From Roseiarcus sp043784465 (GTDB lineage: Bacteria > Pseudomonadota > Alphaproteobacteria > Rhizobiales > Beijerinckiaceae): a stretch of 64,000 nt of DNA. The notes beneath the pieces were generated by a model. It was given only the letters and a program-made list of their open reading frames with translations. It searched no databases and had not been told where the DNA came from. The stretch covers positions 24,510 to 88,509 of the forward strand of contig JAYVYJ010000002.1 in the NCBI GenBank assembly GCA_043784465.1, in the 5' to 3' direction. Below are positions 8,889 through 17,685 of this stretch, one piece after another (the first letter of the stretch is position 1; each line of letters begins with the position of its first letter). A program made the position numbers and the translations under genes.

Positions 8889-9689
8889 TCATCTCAGGGC
8901 AGAATATAGACCTGGCAAAATCTTCGCCAGATGGGACATTTCCTCTGAACAATGCCGCAGCAGTTTCAGGCCGAAGGCGTCGGGCGAATTTTCGATGCGG
9001 GCGGCCGGGTCGTTCAGCCTGCGGTCGATCAATCCGCCGACGACGGGGATTTTCGATCGGACGTCTCCGAGCCAGAAACGGCTCAGCATCTCGGAACCGC
9101 CGGGCGTGCGCCTGACGAAGTGGATGAGATGGGACACGTCCGCGAAGACATGCGGGAGGCCGCCGCGCGCGCAGATCGCGGTCCCCTGCTCAGCCACCTT
9201 GCGCTCGTCGAGACCGAATTCCGACGGCGCCTTGAAGGCGATGGAGAGTTTGTGAATTTCGCCTTCGCCGATGAATTCTTCGACGAACGAAACGTTGCCG
9301 ATGTAACGTGCTTTCACATCCGGCCAACGGGTGCGATCTTCCGCGAGGGCGGCGCTCAGATGGTCGCGGGGATGCCACAAACGGTATCGCTTCGACGAGA
9401 CGCTGTGCCAGCCGAACCACCAGTCCCACATTTGCGGCGAGACGTCAGGCATGTCCGTCCGGCAGGCGACCACCAGCACGCCGTCGCTGTTGCGCACCAC
9501 CGCATCGGTGAGGCCATCGCCGCCGGGCTCGATGAGTTGGGCCGCGTTCGCGAACGGGAAATCGCGCCCGCGCCGGACGCCGCGCGCAACGGCCGCCTCG
9601 ACGCGATCCGGGACCGCGAGCGATAGCGGTCGCTCGAAGGCCGATGTGTCGATGTCTTGAGTAAGACTGATGCGACGACGACCCAGCAT
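8889..9689 (-). CDS. PhlG-like (DAPG hydrolase family) protein
   Basis: About 266 residues with the pattern of the 2,4-diacetylphloroglucinol hydrolase PhlG family, zinc-dependent C-C bond hydrolases. Visible motifs are MWDWWFGWH, RYRLWHPRDH, IGNVSFVEEFIGE, HLIHFVRRTPGG and EMLSRFWLGD; the His and Glu residues in them are candidate metal ligands. No phloroglucinol biosynthesis genes are nearby, so the substrate is likely something else. The start is uncertain: ATG 9689 has GGGGA upstream, ATG 9728 is an alternative, and the frame is open further up in Arg-rich sequence. The family call is from memory of motifs. Confidence 0.6.
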   Translation of the reverse strand: MLGRRRISLTQDIDTSAFERPLSLAVPDRVEAAVARGVRRGRDFPFANAAQLIEPGGDGLTDAVVRNSDGVLVVACRTDMPDVSPQMWDWWFGWHSVSSKRYRLWHPRDHLSAALAEDRTRWPDVKARYIGNVSFVEEFIGEGEIHKLSIAFKAPSEFGLDERKVAEQGTAICARGGLPHVFADVSHLIHFVRRTPGGSEMLSRFWLGDVRSKIPVVGGLIDRRLNDPAARIENSPDAFGLKLLRHCSEEMSHLAKILPGLYSALR

Positions 9690-10072
9690 ATGTTGTCCCC
9701 GAAAGCCCGCGCCTCGATCCCTCGCCATCCCATTATTCCCATCGCGACGGGCGGAGTTCGGCGCGACTGTGGTTATTGCCGCCAAAAGCCCGCGTCTAGC
9801 GACGGCTCGGGAGGCCACGGGCAGGCGGTGGGAAACCGAAAGCGTCAAGCGCCGTCTCACGCTCGGCGGGCTGATATGCGGCGTGTTGTGGGTCATGTGT
9901 CATGGCGCCGTCACGCCCTTCATGCGTTCATAACGCCAACGCCGCCGTTTGTGCGGATCTTTCCGACCGGCCGACGATCGCGGCGCGGCGGGTTGGCTTT
10001 GTTGCGTTCGCAAAGACGCGGACGCTCGACGCGACACTCCCGCCGGCTCAATCGGGTCTATAAGCTAAATCC
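9690..10072. other. Divergent intergenic region of 383 nt, no gene recognised
   Basis: This lies between the PhlG-like gene (minus) and the WYL regulator (plus). Frames on both strands are short, Arg-rich and without recognisable motifs. It presumably holds both promoters; I see no convincing -35/-10 pair or operator. If the PhlG-like protein starts at 9728, the first 39 nt are coding. Confidence 0.45.
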
Positions 10073-10759
10073 ATGCCCCGCGCCGACCGCCTGCTCGCGC
10101 TTCTCGACCTGCTGCGCCGCTACCGCGGCCCGGTGACCGGCGCGCGGCTGGCTGGGGAACTCGGCGTATCGCTGCGCTCGCTCTACCGCGACGTCCAGAG
10201 CCTGCGCGAACGCGGGGCCGAGATCGAGGGCGAGGCGGGGTTTGGGTATGTGCTCAAACCCGGCTTCCTTTTGCCGCCGCTGATGTTCTCCGCGCAGGAG
10301 ATCGAGGCGTTGGTGCTGGGATCGCGTTTCGTCGTCAGCCGGGGCGATCCGGAGATCGCGCAGGCCGCCGCCCGGGCGCTCGCCAAGATCAAGGCCGTGC
10401 TGCCGCCCGACCTCGGCGCCGAGGCGGAAACTTCCGGTCTCGTCGTGCCTCCCGCCGCGCCGCTTCCCGCCGCTTTCGACCTCGGTGCGCTGCGCGAGGC
10501 GATCCGGCGCGAGCGCAAGGTGACGCTGTCGTATGAAGACGCCGGCGCTCGCGTGAGCCGCCGCATTGTCTGGCCGTTCGCGCTCGGGTATTTCGACAGG
10601 GTCCATATGATGGCGGCGTGGTGCGAGACGCGGGCGAACTTCCGGCATTTTCGCATCGACCGCATCGCCAGACTGGAGGTGGCGGACGCGCGCTATCCCC
10701 GGCGCCGCTCGGCGTTGCTCAAGGAATGGCGCGAAAAGGAGGGCGTCGCCCCTCAGTGA
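10073..10759 (+). CDS. YafY-type transcriptional regulator, HTH plus WYL domain
   Basis: A 228-residue DeoR/HTH_11-like N-terminal DNA-binding domain (RLLALLDLLRRYRGPVTGARLAGELGVS followed by LRSLYRDVQSLRERG) and a C-terminal WYL ligand-sensing region (REAIRRERKVTLSYED, RRIVWPFALGYF). WYL proteins commonly bind nucleotides or nucleic acids and regulate stress or metabolic genes. The divergent PhlG-like hydrolase gene is a plausible target. Its 3' end overlaps the convergent Sel1-repeat gene by 7 bp. Confidence 0.88.
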   Translation: MPRADRLLALLDLLRRYRGPVTGARLAGELGVSLRSLYRDVQSLRERGAEIEGEAGFGYVLKPGFLLPPLMFSAQEIEALVLGSRFVVSRGDPEIAQAAARALAKIKAVLPPDLGAEAETSGLVVPPAAPLPAAFDLGALREAIRRERKVTLSYEDAGARVSRRIVWPFALGYFDRVHMMAAWCETRANFRHFRIDRIARLEVADARYPRRRSALLKEWREKEGVAPQ

Positions 10760-11643
10760 ACGAGGCGCCGCTCGGCTTGCGCCAACTCGTCGGGCTTCAT
10801 CTGCGATTTGACCAGCGCCAGCGACTTCTCCGCCTGCGAGCGCAAATTGGCGTCGGCGTCGGCCAGAACGGCCGAATACCAGACATAGGCCTCCACCGGG
10901 TCCTTGGCCGCGCCCAGTCCCAGCGCGTACATGGCGCCGATGTTGAATTTCGCGGTGGCGATCCCGTGGTCGGCGGCGCGGTGCAGCCAGCCGAAGGCGC
11001 GTTCGTAATCGGGCGGGCCGCCGGCGCCCAGCCTGTACATCATGCCCAGATTGTTCTCGGCGGGCGCATAATTTTGTTCGCCCGCCTTGCGATACCAATC
11101 GCGGGCGCGCGCCAGATCGGGCTCGACGCCCTTGCCGAGCCGGTAGAGCGTGCCAAGCTCGTCCTGCGCCTGCGGGTCGCCGGTGTCGGCGGCCTTCCGC
11201 GTCCATTGCGCGGCGGCCTCGGCGTCGGGCTTTTCGCCCGCCCGCGCGAGGCGGGCCAGCGCCAGCATGGCCGGGACGCTGCCTTTTTCCGCCGCCTGCT
11301 TGAACCAGGCGCCGGCTTGCGCGGGGGAGGGGGGCATGCCCCGGCCCTGCTCGGCGGCGACGCCGAGATTGTAGCGTGCGGCGGCGCTCCCCTTGCCCGC
11401 CGCCAGCTTAAACCAGAACAGGGCCTGCCGGAAGTCCTGACTAACGCCTTGCCCGGCGAAATAGAGGTCGCCCATGAAATTCTGCGCGCGGGCGTCGCCG
11501 TTCTCGGCATATGGGCGCCAGAGTGCGGCGGCGCGGGCAAAATCGTTACGCGCATAGGCGGCGAAGCCGTCCTCGACCGGCCCCGCGACGGAGGACGTGG
11601 CCAAAACGACGAAAAACGCCGATATGAGCATAATAGCGCGCAC
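10753..11643 (-). CDS. Secreted Sel1-like repeat protein
   Basis: A 296-residue protein with an N-terminal signal peptide (MRAIMLISAFFVVLATSSVAG) followed by about six Sel1-like repeats of the form A(x)xxLGxxYxxGxGVxxDxxxAxxWYxxAAxxG, for example MGDLYFAGQGVSQDFRQAL, LGTLYRLGKGVEPDLARA and IGAMYALGLGAAKDPVEA. Such alpha-solenoid proteins act as scaffolds in the periplasm. No catalytic domain is present. It converges on the WYL regulator with a 7-bp overlap. Confidence 0.88.
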   Translation of the reverse strand: MRAIMLISAFFVVLATSSVAGPVEDGFAAYARNDFARAAALWRPYAENGDARAQNFMGDLYFAGQGVSQDFRQALFWFKLAAGKGSAAARYNLGVAAEQGRGMPPSPAQAGAWFKQAAEKGSVPAMLALARLARAGEKPDAEAAAQWTRKAADTGDPQAQDELGTLYRLGKGVEPDLARARDWYRKAGEQNYAPAENNLGMMYRLGAGGPPDYERAFGWLHRAADHGIATAKFNIGAMYALGLGAAKDPVEAYVWYSAVLADADANLRSQAEKSLALVKSQMKPDELAQAERRLVH

Positions 11644-11751
11644 AGGCGCGTGTCATAGAGCGGGCTGCGGAAAATTGGGAACCGGTTTTTCGCAAGACGG
11701 CGCGTTCGCCAAAAGAATTTGCGGCGGAGACGGCAGGGAGCGACGCAAGTG

Positions 11752-12582
11752 ATGCGAGGCAAAACCGTCGTCGCGACCGGCGCGACTTCCGGCATCGGCG
11801 CCGCCGCCGTCGAGGCGCTGGCGCGTCAGGGCGCGCGCATCGTGTTCGTCGCGCGCGACGCCGCCCGCGCCGAGGCGACGCGGGCGCGGCTGGACGCGGT
11901 CGCGCCCGGCCTTGGCCACAAGGCCTATCTCGCCGATCTGTCGCTGATGCGGGAGACCCGGCGCGTCGGCGCGGAGATCGCCGCCGCCGAGCTCCGAGTC
12001 GACGTTCTCATCAACAATGCGGGCGCGCTGTTTTCGAACCGGCGCCTGACGGCGGAGGGGTTGGAGACGACCTTCGCTTTAAATCACATGAGTTATTTCG
12101 TGCTGACCGCGGCCTTGCGCGAACGCGTCGTGGCCGCGCAGGGGCGTATAGTATCGACCGCCTCGGCGGCGCATCAAGGGGTGCGGCTCGATTTCGACGA
12201 CCTCCAGAGTGCGAAAGTCGCGCCGGGCTTCCGGGTCTATGGACGTTCGAAGCTCTGCAACATTCTGTTCACGCGCGAACTCAGCCGCCGGCTGGCGGGG
12301 ACGGGCGCAACGGCCAATTGCCTGCACCCGGGCGTCGTCGCCTCGCGCTTCGCCGACGAGGCCGGGGGCTGGACGGCGCCGCTGTTCAAGTTGGTGAAAC
12401 GCTTCGCGATTTCGCCGCAGCAGGGCGCGGACACGATGGTGTGGCTGGCGAGTTCGCCCGACGTCGAGGGCGTCACGGGCCATTATTTCGCGCGCCGCAC
12501 GCTCAAGCCGCCTTCGCACGCGGCGCAAGACGAGGGGGCGGCGCGGCGGCTTTGGGAAATCAGCGAGAAGCTCGCCGCTTGA
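11752..12582 (+). CDS. Short-chain dehydrogenase/reductase (retinol-dehydrogenase-like)
   Basis: A 276-residue classical SDR. The cofactor motif is TGATSGIG near the N-terminus, NNAG follows the fourth strand, and the catalytic YGRSK is present, with a Ser in STASAAHQ. The arrangement RSKLCNILFTREL and the post-active-site HPGVV resemble the retinol dehydrogenase-like branch. It likely uses NADP(H) on a hydroxyl or carbonyl substrate that cannot be named. I chose ATG 11752 (AGGGAG upstream), where MRGKTVVATGATSGIG begins the fold, over an 11-codon Arg-rich extension. Confidence 0.88.
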   Translation: MRGKTVVATGATSGIGAAAVEALARQGARIVFVARDAARAEATRARLDAVAPGLGHKAYLADLSLMRETRRVGAEIAAAELRVDVLINNAGALFSNRRLTAEGLETTFALNHMSYFVLTAALRERVVAAQGRIVSTASAAHQGVRLDFDDLQSAKVAPGFRVYGRSKLCNILFTRELSRRLAGTGATANCLHPGVVASRFADEAGGWTAPLFKLVKRFAISPQQGADTMVWLASSPDVEGVTGHYFARRTLKPPSHAAQDEGAARRLWEISEKLAA

Positions 12583-12638
12583 CCCGGCTGCGCAACATCG
12601 CGGAACCTTGCGCTTTGCGAATCAAAGAGGCTTGGAAA

Positions 12639-12935
12639 ATGCGCCTTTGGACGATGGTTCTGACGCTGGTCGCGACAGGGGCGCTTGCGCAATCGGCCGT
12701 CGCGGAGCCCTCGTTCACGCTTGTGGGAGGGTCCAGTTGCTCGGGGGCCGTGGAGCGCTACCGCGCCGTGCAGGACAACGATCTGGCGATGGGCCATGTC
12801 GGAAAATCGGTTTACGTCCAGATCAAGCGGGAGATCGAAGAGGCCGAAAAGGTCTGCGCGGCGGGGCAGGACGCCCGGGCCATTTCGATGATCCGCGCGT
12901 CGCAGGCCCGGCACGGTTATCCCACCGGCATCTGA
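12639..12935 (+). CDS. Small secreted hypothetical protein
   Basis: A 98-residue protein with a clear signal peptide (MRLWTMVLTLVATGALAQSAVA, cleavage likely before EPSF). The mature part of about 75 residues has two Cys (34 and 73), which could form a disulfide, and the sequence HVGKSVYVQIKREIEEAEKVC, predicted helical. It follows the SDR gene by 56 nt and overlaps the convergent glycosyltransferase gene by 19 bp. I do not recognise a named family. Confidence 0.7.
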   Translation: MRLWTMVLTLVATGALAQSAVAEPSFTLVGGSSCSGAVERYRAVQDNDLAMGHVGKSVYVQIKREIEEAEKVCAAGQDARAISMIRASQARHGYPTGI

Positions 12936-14011
12936 GCCGCGCGCCAGATCGCCGACAGCCGGCCCGCATAGCCGTCCAGATCGAGCCGCTCGCGGTGCAG
13001 GCGCATGGCGGCTTCGCCGAGGCGGGCGCGCAAGCCCGTGTCTTCGATCAGGCGTCGGAGAGCGTGCGTCAGGGCGGGCACGTCGCCGGGCGGGACCAGC
13101 AGGCCGGTCTCGCCGGGCGCGAGGATGTCCGAGACCGCGCCGACCGGCGTGCCGATCACCGCGCGGCCGTACGCCATGCCCTCGATCAGCGACATGGGCA
13201 GGTTTTCCTGATGCGAGGGCAGCGCCACGATGTCGGAATCGGCGAGCAGCGCCTGCACCGCCGCCGGTCCGACCCAGCCCGGCGCGCGCACCCGGCCCCC
13301 CAAACCCCGCCCGGCGATGGCGCGAGCCAGGCCTTGAACGTCGCCGTCTCCCGCCAGCGTCGCCCGCCATTCCAGCCCCGGCGGCAGCAGGGCCAGCGCC
13401 CGCAACAATTCGTCCGATCCCTTGCGCGGACCCAGACGCCCCAGAAACAGGATATGCGCCGGCGCGCCCGCAGGCCTTGGCGCCAGGCCCAAAGGCGCGG
13501 CGACGGCGTTGGGCAGGATGTCGATGCGCGGCGAGGCGGCGGGCGCCCGCTCCGCCAGCCAGTCGCGCCAGACGCGGCCCAGCGCGACGATCCGGGCCGC
13601 ATCGGTGAAAAGTCGCAGGATGGCGGCTCGCAGAGCCGGCCCCGCCGCGTCGAAATAGGAGGCGAAGCGCGAGCCGTGCAGATGTACGACATAGGGGCGC
13701 CCGAAACGGCGCGCGGTCGCGGCGACCGCGAGCTTGCGCCACGCGCTGCCGTGCGAGGAAAGATTAATATGAACGAGATCGACGCCCGGAGCGGCGACGC
13801 GGACCAGAGTGTGGGCTAGATGCAGAGGCGCCAGCGCCAGCGCGCCCGCGCCCCGGCTGGCGCAGAAGCCAACCTCGAAGCCCTCGGCTGCGAATTCCCG
13901 CGCGCGCGGACGAAGCGCATCCATCATGCGGTCGATGCCGCCCGCGCCGCCTTGCCCCAGCGGAGTGACGATCAAGACCCGCCGTAGCGGGGCGACGACG
14001 TCGCGTTGCAT
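12917..14011 (-). CDS. Glycosyltransferase family 4 (GT-B fold)
   Basis: A 364-residue GT-B enzyme. The N-terminal Rossmann half starts RRVLIVTPLGQGGAGGIDRMM; the C-terminal half has ILFLGRLGPRKGSDELLRAL, the donor-binding region LPSHQENLPMSLIEGMAYGRAVIG (E-x7-E motif region) and GLLVPPGD. These are typical of retaining GT4 transferases of exopolysaccharide or lipopolysaccharide synthesis. No other polysaccharide gene is adjacent, so the acceptor cannot be inferred. Confidence 0.9.
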   Translation of the reverse strand: MQRDVVAPLRRVLIVTPLGQGGAGGIDRMMDALRPRAREFAAEGFEVGFCASRGAGALALAPLHLAHTLVRVAAPGVDLVHINLSSHGSAWRKLAVAATARRFGRPYVVHLHGSRFASYFDAAGPALRAAILRLFTDAARIVALGRVWRDWLAERAPAASPRIDILPNAVAAPLGLAPRPAGAPAHILFLGRLGPRKGSDELLRALALLPPGLEWRATLAGDGDVQGLARAIAGRGLGGRVRAPGWVGPAAVQALLADSDIVALPSHQENLPMSLIEGMAYGRAVIGTPVGAVSDILAPGETGLLVPPGDVPALTHALRRLIEDTGLRARLGEAAMRLHRERLDLDGYAGRLSAIWRAAQMPVG

Positions 14012-14319
14012 GTCCGCTCCCCCGATGGGTCCAAAAGACGTCAGCCCCCGCCTGAACCTACCGGAATTGCACCCAATTCGGCAGGCGTGCGAGCGCTAGG
14101 CGCCGCAGCGGGAGGCGTTTGTAAGCGCCTTGTTAAGCATAGCGACGGTTTCCCGCACGCCCATGCCGCGCCGCCAATACCCGAAGACGGCTCGGGGAAT
14201 TGGATAATCGAAGGGGATCAACGTCGTATGGATTTATCCGCTCCGGCGGCGGTTGACCCTTTGGCAATAACCGGCGGCCAAATTGCGGCCATAACGTTGT
14301 CGTCATCGAACAGGCCCCC
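14012..14319. other. Divergent intergenic region of 308 nt with a composite inverted repeat
   Basis: No gene is recognised. At 14049-14087 there is a nested dyad: outer arms CGCCTG/CAGGCG and inner arms GAATTG/CAATTC. It lies 38 nt upstream of the glycosyltransferase start and could be an operator or hairpin. The promoter of the downstream signalling operon must lie here, but no clear consensus is visible. Confidence 0.45.
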
Positions 14320-15837
14320 ATGCCGCTGTCGCATTATCTGGACCAACTGACGAGATTTTCGGATTGGTTCATTCCCGCAGATATCGCCGCCAACCGTGAG
14401 CAACGCGAGAAGGCGCGCATCTTTCTTTACAGCCATATCTGCGGGCCGTTCATCGGCAACACCGTGCCGCTGTCGATCTGGGTGTTCGACCAGACGCTCG
14501 ATTACCGCGTCATCACGCTGCTGGTTTCGATCACCTCGTTCTGGATCTTCCCGCCGCTCCTGAAAATGTTCGGCCGCTATTATCTGCTGTCGATCATTTC
14601 GGTGCAAGTTTTGATCTTCACGATCCTGTGGAGTTGCTACTTTTACGGCGGCCTTAGTTCTCCCAACGTCTCGTGGATGCTGACGATCCCGTTGCTGTCG
14701 TTCATGTATGTGGGCTCGTCCGCGCAGATGCGCGCGGTGCTGATCGGTCAGTTCACCGTCAACGCGCTCATTTACTACGCCTTGTGCGTGGCTTTCACCG
14801 CGCCGGCGGTGACGCTCGCCACGCCCGCGCTCGAAGTTCTGGGGCTCGTCTCGACGGCGGCCGCCTGCGCGTATGTGACCATGATGGCGCTGTTTTACGC
14901 CAATGCGCTGGCCAGCCAGGTGGAGTTGCAGGTCGAGGTCGATTTGCACCTGGCCACGGCGGCCGACCTGCTGGCCGCCACCGAGGACGCGCGCCGCTCC
15001 TCCACCGCCAAGAGCGACTTCATCGCCCGCATGAGCCACGAACTGCGCACCCCGCTGAACGCCATCATCGGCTACAGCGAAATCCTGCTCGACGACGCCG
15101 ACGGCGACCACGTCGAAACGCAGGACCTCGACCGCATCCGCGAGGCGGGCAAGCATCTGCTCAAGCTCGTCAACCGCATTCTCGACCTGTCCCGCATCGA
15201 GGCGGGTCGGATGGAGACGGTCGCCGAGTCCACCAATTGCGCGCATATCGTGCAGAACGTCGTCGAAGACCTGAAGGCGCTCGCGCTCAAGAACGGCGAC
15301 GCTCTCACCTGGAAAGTGCAGCCCGGCGTCGGAATCCTCTACACCGACGCGCACAAGCTCAGGCAAATCCTGGGCACGCTCGTCGAGAACGCCGTGCAAT
15401 ATACCCGCAACGGCGAAATCGTCGTGTCGGTCGAACGCAGCGACGCGCCTGGCGACGAGGGGGCTGTCATCGCGGTGCGCGACAACGGGCCGGGCATCGA
15501 CAGAGATCGTCTGCCCAAAGTGCTCAATAATTTCGACGTGCTCGACGACGACAAGGAGAATCCGGATTCGGGCGGCGCCGGCCTTGGCCTGCCGCTAGCG
15601 CGGCGCTTGAGCGAACTGATCGGCGCCAGGCTGCGCGTGGAGAGCGAGGTCGGCAGGGGGACGGCGGCTTTCATCCACGTGCCTCTAGGTGGCGTCGTGA
15701 CGCCCGCGGGGGAGGAGGACGGGACGGACGTCGCGCGGACGCCGCTGGACTTGAAGGCGCTCGCCGATCTTGGCGCCGCCATGCGCGCCAAAGAGACTCG
15801 CAAAGGCGAATGCAATGACCAAGCTGCTGTTGGTTGA
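14320..15837 (+). CDS. Membrane histidine kinase with DWFIP-type sensor domain (first of two paralogues)
   Basis: A 505-residue kinase. Residues about 35-195 form roughly six membrane helices with no large periplasmic loop; a short segment DWFIPA precedes them and the motif YFYGGLSSP (about 107-115) lies between helices. Then comes a coiled linker and the HisKA domain with MSHELRTPLNAIIGYSE (His240). The ATPase domain has LVENAVQYT (N-box), DNGPGI and GGAGLGLPLA (G-boxes). The F-box region (LNNFDVLDDD) departs from the usual F-x-P-F pattern. It shares its sensor layout with the kinase at 16216-17676, so the two arose by duplication. The receiver gene begins inside its 3' end. Confidence 0.88.
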   Translation: MPLSHYLDQLTRFSDWFIPADIAANREQREKARIFLYSHICGPFIGNTVPLSIWVFDQTLDYRVITLLVSITSFWIFPPLLKMFGRYYLLSIISVQVLIFTILWSCYFYGGLSSPNVSWMLTIPLLSFMYVGSSAQMRAVLIGQFTVNALIYYALCVAFTAPAVTLATPALEVLGLVSTAAACAYVTMMALFYANALASQVELQVEVDLHLATAADLLAATEDARRSSTAKSDFIARMSHELRTPLNAIIGYSEILLDDADGDHVETQDLDRIREAGKHLLKLVNRILDLSRIEAGRMETVAESTNCAHIVQNVVEDLKALALKNGDALTWKVQPGVGILYTDAHKLRQILGTLVENAVQYTRNGEIVVSVERSDAPGDEGAVIAVRDNGPGIDRDRLPKVLNNFDVLDDDKENPDSGGAGLGLPLARRLSELIGARLRVESEVGRGTAAFIHVPLGGVVTPAGEEDGTDVARTPLDLKALADLGAAMRAKETRKGECNDQAAVG

Positions 15838-16219
15838 GGACAATGAGAACAACCGCGACATGCTGTCTCGCCGGCTCATTCGCCAGGGCTTCGAGATCGT
15901 GTTTGCGGTCGACGGGCCGGAGGCCATCGCCTTCGCCGCCTCGGAGCGTCCCGCGCTCATTCTCATGGACGTGGCGCTGGGCGCCATGAGCGGTTGGGAC
16001 GCGACGCTCGCCGTCAAGGCCAATCCCGCCACGGCGGACATCCCCATCATCGCGCTGACCGCTCATGCGCTCGCCACCGACCGCCTGCGCAGCGTCGAAG
16101 TCGGCTGCTGCGATTTTGACACCAAACCCGTCGATCTCCCCCGCCTGCTCGGCAAGATCCGCGCCGCCCTCGCGAACGCTCAAACCGCGTCGTCGCCCAT
16201 TCGAGAGGCCCTCCGTTGA
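15815..16219 (+). CDS. Single-domain response regulator (CheY/DivK type)
   Basis: A 134-residue stand-alone receiver with no output domain. Acidic pocket E8-D9, phospho-acceptor Asp52 in LILMDVALG, Thr82 in ALTAH and Lys104 in DTKPVD are all present. It resembles DivK and other phosphorelay shuttles. The ATG lies 23 bp inside the upstream kinase gene, and its stop overlaps the TTG start of the next kinase, so the three are translationally coupled. It probably carries phosphate between the two flanking kinases, or to another partner (inference). Confidence 0.92.
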   Translation: MTKLLLVEDNENNRDMLSRRLIRQGFEIVFAVDGPEAIAFAASERPALILMDVALGAMSGWDATLAVKANPATADIPIIALTAHALATDRLRSVEVGCCDFDTKPVDLPRLLGKIRAALANAQTASSPIREALR

Positions 16220-17676
16220 CCGCAATCGCTTCCTCCGTCGTCTTGCCTCAAGCCGGCTCCGGCTCGGCTTTCGTCGACCGCGTCATTCGCATCGTCGATT
16301 GGTTCATTCCGGCCTGGGTCCACAACGAACGCAACGAACTTGCGGTCTGGCGCAACTACGTATTCACGCATCTGGCGGGTCCGTTGATGGCCCAGTCGAT
16401 CTCCGTCTTTCTTTACAGCACCGACCAGAGCCACGGCATCGCCTGCTGGACGATGATCGCCGGCATCAGCGGATTCTGGTCGCTGTCGTTCGTTCTCAAA
16501 TTTACCGAAAGCCTGTCGCTGGCCGCCATCGGCTCGGTGCAATTGCTGTGCATGGCCTCGCTCGGCGGGGCTTATTTTTATGGCGGCGTCGCCTCCCCGT
16601 TCCTGCCATGGATCCTGGTCGCGGTGCTGCTTGGATTCTTTTATCTGTCCGACCGGCCGAAGTTCGTCGCCTCGCTGGTGATCGGCAATATCTCGGCCTT
16701 CGCCGTGGCCGCGCTGGTCTTTGGCTTTCCCGAGATCGTGCCGCTGCACAAGCTCACCCAGGTCGGCTGGATCTCGGTCATCTCGGGCGGCATTTACATG
16801 GCGTGGATGGCGATCTTCTATTCCAAGATCATGTCCATGCGCTCGACGCTTCAGCGCGAGACGGACAATCATCGCCGCACCGCCGAGAGCCTTCAGTCGG
16901 CCAAGGTGCGGGCCGAGCGCGTGAGCCGCGCCAAGTCGATCTTCCTGGCGCGCATGAGCCATGAATTGCGCACTCCGCTGAACGCCGTCATCGGCTACAG
17001 CGAAATCCTGCTCGAAGACCTGCCCGCCGAGGGCGACGCGCAGCGCCGTTCCGATCTCCAGCGCATCAACGACGCGGGCAAACATCTGTTGTCGCTCGTC
17101 ACCGAGGTGCTCGACATCTCCAAGATCGAGCGCAACGATTCCGACGTGAAGGCCGAAACGTTCGACGTCGCCGCCATCATCCAGCAGATCAAGGCGACCT
17201 GCGACTCGCTCGCCAAAGTCAAGAAGAACGAGCTTGTGCTCGAACTTCAGCCCGAACTGGGGACCATGCACAACGACGCGGTGAAGTTCCGCCAAATATT
17301 GCTGAACCTGCTCAGCAACGCCGCGAAATTCACCAGCAACGGACGGATCGTCGTCTCGGCGTTGCGGCGCGCCGGCGAGAATGGCGAAGAGATCGAAGTC
17401 AGCGTCTCCGACAGCGGCATCGGCATGACGCCGGACGAGATTTCGCGCCTGTTCAAACGATTCAGTCAAGCTTCTGCGGATACGGAAAAGCGGTTCGGCG
17501 GCTCGGGTCTCGGCCTTTCCATCTGCGCAAGTTTCTGCACGCTGATGGGCGGCGCCATCAGGGTGGACAGCGCGGTCGGCAAGGGCTCGCGCTTCACCGC
17601 CGTCCTTCCCGTGCGGCTTCCCGCCGTCGCTCGCCCCGCCGGGTCCGGCGAGGCCGTCCTGAATATTGTGGCTTAA
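16216..17676 (+). CDS. Membrane histidine kinase with DWFIP-type sensor domain (second paralogue)
   Basis: A 486-residue kinase with a TTG start overlapping the preceding stop (TTGA). After a short N-terminus comes IVDWFIPAW, then about six membrane helices with YFYGGVASP (about 120-128), matching the motif in the upstream kinase. HisKA has MSHELRTPLNAVIGYSE (His249). The ATPase domain is canonical: LLNLLSNAAKFT, DSGIGM, FKRFSQAS (F-box) and GGSGLGLSI. In contrast to its paralogue, all catalytic boxes are conventional. A 9-nt gap leads to the REC-GGDEF-EAL gene, its likely phosphorylation target. Confidence 0.9.
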   Translation: MTAIASSVVLPQAGSGSAFVDRVIRIVDWFIPAWVHNERNELAVWRNYVFTHLAGPLMAQSISVFLYSTDQSHGIACWTMIAGISGFWSLSFVLKFTESLSLAAIGSVQLLCMASLGGAYFYGGVASPFLPWILVAVLLGFFYLSDRPKFVASLVIGNISAFAVAALVFGFPEIVPLHKLTQVGWISVISGGIYMAWMAIFYSKIMSMRSTLQRETDNHRRTAESLQSAKVRAERVSRAKSIFLARMSHELRTPLNAVIGYSEILLEDLPAEGDAQRRSDLQRINDAGKHLLSLVTEVLDISKIERNDSDVKAETFDVAAIIQQIKATCDSLAKVKKNELVLELQPELGTMHNDAVKFRQILLNLLSNAAKFTSNGRIVVSALRRAGENGEEIEVSVSDSGIGMTPDEISRLFKRFSQASADTEKRFGGSGLGLSICASFCTLMGGAIRVDSAVGKGSRFTAVLPVRLPAVARPAGSGEAVLNIVA

Positions 17677-17685
17677 GAGGGCGTC

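Noticed and set aside
7495..8952. RNase PH read as a 485-residue protein
   Set aside because: The part upstream of 8208 overlaps the thioesterase gene in another frame and lacks similarity; the conserved RNase PH N-terminus begins at ATG 8208.
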